Positions 4,835-8,156 of a stretch of DNA of 8,156 nucleotides are shown in pieces (positions within the stretch are counted from its first letter, which is position 1; every line of letters begins with the position of its first letter). The notes under the pieces were generated by a model, which ran no database searches, was not told the DNA's origin, and saw only the letters and a program-made list of their open reading frames with translations. The stretch spans positions 1-8,156 of the forward strand of contig SXHS01000014.1 in the NCBI GenBank assembly GCA_005773145.1, written 5' to 3'. This stretch comes from Planctomycetaceae bacterium. Its GTDB lineage: Bacteria > Planctomycetota > Planctomycetia > Pirellulales > Pirellulaceae. Made by a program: the position numbers and the translations under genes.

Positions 4835-5848
4835 ATGCGAAAAATCGACTGTGGACGGTGTCGGAAACGGAGGGACGGCCTCGTGCGCGGTCGTGCGGCG
4901 TTGTACCGCGACCTCTTGTTGATCGGTGTGGCGCTGCTCGGCGTCCGTCCGACTAGTGCGGTTGGGCAAGAGAAACCGCTTCCAGAGGCTCAGCAGCCGC
5001 GTGAGGTGGTCTTGGAAACCAAGGATGGTGTTTTGCTGCACATCAAATACTATCCGAGCAAATTGAAAAAAAATGCGGTCCCGGTCGTGCTGGTCCACGG
5101 CTGGGGGGGGCAAGGCGCCGATTACGAGCCGCTGGCCGCCGAGCTGCACAAGGCGAAAGACGCGGTGATCGTGGTCGATCTGCGGGGGCACGGCAAGAGC
5201 TTGTACCAACGAATTCCGGGGACGGAAGAGAAGCGAGAACTCGTACGCGATCGTTTCGGCAAGGCAGACCTCGTGGACATGGCCCACTTCGACTTGGAAG
5301 CGGTCAAGGCATTTCTGGTCAAAGAACACGATGCCGGAAACTTGAACGTGGAACTATTGTGCTTGGTGGCCGCAGAGGAGGGGGCCATCGTGGCCCTGTA
5401 TTGGATTGCCGCTGATTGGAGTTGGCCCCAATTGCCCAATCTCAAGCAGGGGCAAGACGTGCAGGCGTTTGTCCTATTGTCTCCGATCCCGACCTTCAAA
5501 GGACTCCCCGTCCAGAACCCCAATGCGCTCATGCATCCAGCCGTCCGACGTCGGTTGTCCGCCATGATTGTCGCGGGGGGCGAAGATGACAAGCGGTCGG
5601 CCGATGCCCGACGGGTTCATGGTTTCCTCAAGCGGTATCATCCCCCCATACCGGAAGATCCAGAGGAGCAGGTTAAGAAGCAGGACCTTTTTCTGCGAGA
5701 GCAGCCCACGACCCTGCAGGGCACGAAAATGCTGGCGGCCCAGGAATTGACAATCAAAGGCGAGATTCAGGAATTCATTACCGTGCGTTTGGTGAATCGC
5801 CAGGAATTCTTCCCCTGGCGTCCTCGTAAGGATTCATCTGCTGAATAG
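4835..5848 (+). CDS. Secreted alpha/beta-hydrolase-like protein lacking the catalytic Ser
   Basis: This gene encodes a 337-residue protein with a hydrophobic signal segment (27-42) and likely cleavage near Ala42 or Gly44, so it is exported. The alpha/beta-hydrolase fold is clear: VVLVHGWGG at 84-92 is the oxyanion-hole HG loop, VVDLRGHGKS at 113-122 is the next conserved strand and turn, and LVAAEEGAIVAL at 177-188 is the nucleophile elbow. In active members the elbow reads GxSxG; here the Ser position is Glu181. An acid-loop candidate, GGEDD, lies at 248-252, but I see no convincing catalytic His near the C-terminus. It is therefore probably a non-hydrolytic binding protein or an enzyme with different chemistry. 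I list the ATG at 4835 (preceded by GGGGGG, spacing 5) as the outer start. The in-frame GTG at 4883 has GGAGGG 8 bases upstream and gives a more normal signal peptide (321 residues). The 3' end overlaps the next convergent gene by 71 bases. Confidence 0.8.
   Translation: MRKIDCGRCRKRRDGLVRGRAALYRDLLLIGVALLGVRPTSAVGQEKPLPEAQQPREVVLETKDGVLLHIKYYPSKLKKNAVPVVLVHGWGGQGADYEPLAAELHKAKDAVIVVDLRGHGKSLYQRIPGTEEKRELVRDRFGKADLVDMAHFDLEAVKAFLVKEHDAGNLNVELLCLVAAEEGAIVALYWIAADWSWPQLPNLKQGQDVQAFVLLSPIPTFKGLPVQNPNALMHPAVRRRLSAMIVAGGEDDKRSADARRVHGFLKRYHPPIPEDPEEQVKKQDLFLREQPTTLQGTKMLAAQELTIKGEIQEFITVRLVNRQEFFPWRPRKDSSAE
4869..4874 (+). promoter_or_regulatory. Shine-Dalgarno-like site favouring an internal GTG start
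   Basis: GGAGGG lies 8 bases before the in-frame GTG at 4883-4885. That start would remove an unusually long, Arg/Cys-rich N-terminal extension of 16 residues from the hydrolase-like protein, leaving a conventional signal peptide. Confidence 0.4.
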
Positions 5849-6074
5849 GCCGCTGCTGGTCGGCGATCGGAATGCGCGGTTGGATCTGCAATGGGAGGGT
5901 TTGCCGGAGATTCAAGAGGTCCTCGGCATTCTGTGACCCAGCGGGTACGGTCCGGTCCTGCGAGCGATAAAACGGCGCGGCGGCAAACGCCCCCACCGCC
6001 ATGAGCAGCAGCGCCGGTACCAAATTCCCCTGTGGTTCCGGTTTGCGCCGCCGTTTGCTGGGTTTTCGAGCCAT
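5778..6074 (-). CDS. Small single-pass membrane protein, unknown function
   Basis: This gene encodes a 98-residue protein. A strongly basic N-terminus (MARKPSKRRRKPEPQ) is followed by one hydrophobic segment (about 18-35) and then a Pro/Gln-rich polar tail. The positive-inside rule puts the tail outside the cytoplasm. I do not recognise a family. The frame can be extended to a TTG at 6119, but I choose the ATG at 6074 for two reasons: a candidate -10 box (6118-6123) overlaps the TTG, and the extension is low-complexity Ser/Thr. No Shine-Dalgarno site precedes either. The last 24 codons overlap the 3' end of the convergent hydrolase-like gene, so the reading is constrained on both strands. It lies downstream of secDF on the same strand, but with its own possible promoter. 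It may not be real, though the basic-then-TM design supports it. Confidence 0.5.
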   Translation of the reverse strand: MARKPSKRRRKPEPQGNLVPALLLMAVGAFAAAPFYRSQDRTVPAGSQNAEDLLNLRQTLPLQIQPRIPIADQQRPIQQMNPYEDARGRIPGDSPNAR

Positions 6075-6117
6075 CGGGGTTGTGGATCCAAGTGTTTCGG
6101 AGTTACTCTCTCCACGC

Positions 6118-6147
6118 AATATCGACCGTAGTGAGAAAAATTCTCAA
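6118..6147 (-). promoter_or_regulatory. Candidate promoter of the small membrane protein gene
   Basis: Read on the minus strand, TTGAGA (6147-6142, 5 of 6 to TTGACA) and GATATT (6123-6118, 4 of 6 to TATAAT) are 18 bases apart. Transcription would start near 6111, giving a leader of about 37 bases to the ATG at 6074. The -35 box lies inside the palindrome at 6132-6146. Confidence 0.4.
6132..6146. repeat. 6-bp inverted repeat overlapping a -35 box
   Basis: TGAGAA (6132-6137) and TTCTCA (6141-6146) pair around AAA. It overlaps the -35 element of the candidate minus-strand promoter, so it could be an operator. A weak secDF 3' hairpin is the alternative. Confidence 0.35.
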
Positions 6148-6173
6148 CGCGTGATGAGTTGCACCGGCGATGC

Positions 6174-6188
6174 GGGTCTCGGAGACCC
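6174..6188. terminator. Hairpin downstream of secDF, no T-run
   Basis: GGGTCT (6174-6179) and AGACCC (6183-6188) pair around CGG, 38 bases beyond the secDF stop. No T-tract follows on the minus strand, so intrinsic termination is uncertain. It may mark the 3' end of the secDF transcript. Confidence 0.35.
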
Positions 6189-6226
6189 TACGGCTTGGCG
6201 GTAAACGAGGTGGAAGCCGGCGGCTG

Positions 6227-8156
6227 TTATTTGGCCCGGGCTGAGGCCGGCTTGTCGGAGGCCCAGTTGGCCAACCAAAGCATAATCGGCGCGGCAACGA
6301 AGAGCGAGCTGTAGGATCCAGCGATCACGCCGACCAACATGCAGAAAGCGAAGCCATGAATCCCTTCGCCTCCCAGGCAATACAGAATCAGCGTTGCCAA
6401 AAACACGGTGCCGGACGTGATGATGGTTCGGCTCAACGTTTCATTGAGTCCCCGGTTGATCATTTCCTTGGTGAGTTCTTGGGACTTACCCTTCACCTCG
6501 CGGATACGGTCAAAAATGACAATCGTATCGTTGATTGAGAAACCGACGATTGTCAACAGAGCGGCCACGACCGTGAGGCTCACCTTAAAGTCATCAACCA
6601 ATAGCACGCCAAACATGGGGGCCAGCCAGTGACTGAGAGCGACCGCGCCCAGGGCAACGAGTACGTCGTGGATCAACGCGATGATGGCCGCCACGCCATG
6701 GGTGATGTAGTGAAAGCGAGCCCACACGTAGCCGAGAATCCCCAGCAAGCTAAACGCCATCGCTCCCAGTGCCTGTGTTTGCAGGTTCCCGGCGACTTTG
6801 CTCCCGATCTGTGTGGACGATAGCCAAATGGGCGATCCCTCCAATTGTTGCTGCAACGTCTCCAGAACCTTGGCCGTCTCCTCAATAGAAGCGGATGAGC
6901 GCAGTTGCCAAGTCTCGTATCTCGCTTGGCTTTGATTGTTCCAGGCGGGATTGGTGAGCTCCAGCTGACCAATGGGAATCTCGCTTTTCCTCTCAGCATC
7001 ACTCAGATGTTGCTTTAATGCCGCATGGCTGATCGATTCCTTAAACGTCAAGACACATTGGGACAGGTAAACGGGTTGGACGTCAGTATTATTCGTGGGG
7101 ACGGCCTCGGCTGTCACTGGCGGTGTGGTTTCGGGCTTCGGTGCGGCTTTGGTGTCCTGCACGCCGTCTCCGCCCTTCTGCTCTTTCCCATCCGACGCAT
7201 CTTTTTGGTCGTCGTCTTTTTCATCACTTCCGGCCTTCTTGTCCTTTTCCGACACCGCCACCGCCGCCAAAATCGAAGCCGGTATCTTCGCCCCGTCGAA
7301 CGTCGGCTCCATGTTTCGGTCCGGCAATTGTGCCGTGGGAGCCGTCGGAGGGCTAAACTTCATGGAATACGTCCTGAGCAAGGACTCGCCCCGATCGTCG
7401 CGGAACGCTTTTTGTACGCGATCTTGTAGATCCGACGCAACTTTGTTCGTCGAGTCGATCTGGTACACCGTCTGCTCGCCGAAACCACGCGCGTTGATCT
7501 GAGTTACCGAAACTTCATCCGCCAATGTGGCGGCTCGTGCGCGGACCCAGCCAATGTCACGAGGCTCCTTAAGTACCGTTTGCACTGAGGAGCCACCGGC
7601 CAAATCGATACCAAGTAACGACGTGCCTCGCATCACCACCGCCCCCATGCCGATCGCAATGACAATCAACGACGCGACGGTGGTCGGTACGAAGAGAGAG
7701 ACAAAGTCCACCTGGTATCCGGTCCAGAACTTGAGCATATTAAGCGACCGAATCCAACGCGTTTTCTCCGCAAAGTCCATGATGGCTCGTGTGCAAAAAA
7801 TGGCCGTGTACATGCTGACCAACAAGCCCAGGATCAGCGTGACGGCGAATCCGCGAATCTGGTCGGTGCCGAATGCGTACAGTGCGATGGCGGTTATGAC
7901 GGTCGTCAAATTCGAGTCAATAATCGTCGTCGTCGCTCGTGAGAATCCGTTTCGAATGGCCATGCGCAAGGCCGCCCCGTGCGCCAACTCCTCGCGAATA
8001 CGCTCATAAATTAGTACGTTGGCATCCACGGACATGCCGACGGTCAGCACAATGCCGGCCAGGCCAGGGAGGGTGAACGCACCACCCACCAGAATCATCA
8101 GGGCCACCGTGATCAACAGGTTGATCAGAAGTGCCACGGACGCCACAATGCCGGCG
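6227..8156 (-). CDS. secDF: Protein translocase SecDF fusion, 5' end outside window
   Basis: This is the C-terminal 642 residues of a fused SecD-SecF, the membrane subunit that uses the proton gradient to pull secreted proteins through SecYEG. Residues are counted from the first full codon at 8155. The frame is open to the right edge, and the sequence begins inside a SecD membrane helix, so the N-terminal part of SecD is missing from the window. SecD is marked by GMSVDANVLIYERIREEL (about 40-57). SecF starts near 143, with GIDLAGGSS at 182-190, HDVLVALG at 496-503 and INDTIVIFDRIRE at 541-553. The residues matching the proton-relay Asp, Asp and Arg of TtSecDF are kept: Asp44, Asp543 and the Arg of LSRTIITS (576). 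The SecF periplasmic domain carries an insertion of roughly 100 residues (about 267-368), including a Lys/Asp/Glu-rich tract near 303-335. A hairpin lies downstream. Confidence in identity is very high. Confidence 0.97.
   Translation of the reverse strand, partial: AGIVASVALLINLLITVALMILVGGAFTLPGLAGIVLTVGMSVDANVLIYERIREELAHGAALRMAIRNGFSRATTTIIDSNLTTVITAIALYAFGTDQIRGFAVTLILGLLVSMYTAIFCTRAIMDFAEKTRWIRSLNMLKFWTGYQVDFVSLFVPTTVASLIVIAIGMGAVVMRGTSLLGIDLAGGSSVQTVLKEPRDIGWVRARAATLADEVSVTQINARGFGEQTVYQIDSTNKVASDLQDRVQKAFRDDRGESLLRTYSMKFSPPTAPTAQLPDRNMEPTFDGAKIPASILAAVAVSEKDKKAGSDEKDDDQKDASDGKEQKGGDGVQDTKAAPKPETTPPVTAEAVPTNNTDVQPVYLSQCVLTFKESISHAALKQHLSDAERKSEIPIGQLELTNPAWNNQSQARYETWQLRSSASIEETAKVLETLQQQLEGSPIWLSSTQIGSKVAGNLQTQALGAMAFSLLGILGYVWARFHYITHGVAAIIALIHDVLVALGAVALSHWLAPMFGVLLVDDFKVSLTVVAALLTIVGFSINDTIVIFDRIREVKGKSQELTKEMINRGLNETLSRTIITSGTVFLATLILYCLGGEGIHGFAFCMLVGVIAGSYSSLFVAAPIMLWLANWASDKPASARAK

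Noticed and set aside
4835..4960. Twin-arginine signal in the hydrolase-like protein
   Set aside because: The Arg-rich N-terminus lacks the RRxFLK pattern next to the hydrophobic core; an ordinary Sec signal fits better.
6075..6119. TTG start at 6119 for the small membrane protein
   Set aside because: It overlaps the candidate -10 box, adds a low-complexity Ser/Thr stretch, and has no ribosome binding site; the ATG at 6074 is simpler.
7527..8009. 160-codon plus-strand open frame inside secDF
   Set aside because: It is antisense to unmistakable SecD/SecF motifs; the protein is Arg/Thr/Met-rich without structure.

Overview
The window looks like chromosomal DNA of a planctomycete. I infer this from protein types and architecture, not from a database search. 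It carries a fused SecD-SecF translocase subunit with a large hydrophilic insertion, a membrane-anchored von Willebrand A (vWA) protein with a long C-terminal region, a very cysteine-rich exported protein, a secreted alpha/beta-hydrolase-like protein that lacks its catalytic serine, and several small membrane proteins of unknown function. Shine-Dalgarno signals are mostly weak or absent. The base composition is moderately GC-rich. I see no transposase, integrase, phage gene, tRNA, rRNA or CRISPR array.

Layout from left to right. 1-181 holds no gene I can support; its main feature is a perfect 12-bp hairpin (56-83). 182-874 (minus) is a Cys-rich exported protein with a clear Shine-Dalgarno site. 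875-1099 is a divergent intergenic region with an AT-rich palindrome. 1100-2059 (plus) is a polytopic membrane protein with a soluble C-terminal part. It converges with, and overlaps by 25 bp, 2035-2466 (minus), a two-TM protein whose C-terminus reads as a ribbon-helix-helix DNA-binding domain. 2467-2632 is a spacer full of short palindromes that resemble REP elements. 2633-4738 (minus) is the vWA protein. 4739-4834 is a compact divergent promoter region with a good sigma-70-like promoter whose spacer contains a 12-bp perfect palindrome. 4835-5848 (plus) is the alpha/beta-hydrolase-like secreted protein; its 3' end overlaps 5778-6074 (minus), a small single-pass membrane protein, by 71 bp. 6075-6226 holds a candidate promoter and two hairpins. 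6227-8156 (minus) is the SecDF fusion, whose 5' end runs off the right edge.

The only gene with a firmly known role is secDF, which encodes the proton-driven accessory of the Sec translocon. The other proteins are mostly membrane or exported proteins of lineage-specific type. Nothing shows that they form one pathway. The two points most worth following are the membrane-tethered ribbon-helix-helix protein, which could be a membrane-bound regulator, and the hydrolase-like protein with Glu at the nucleophile position under a palindrome-containing promoter.
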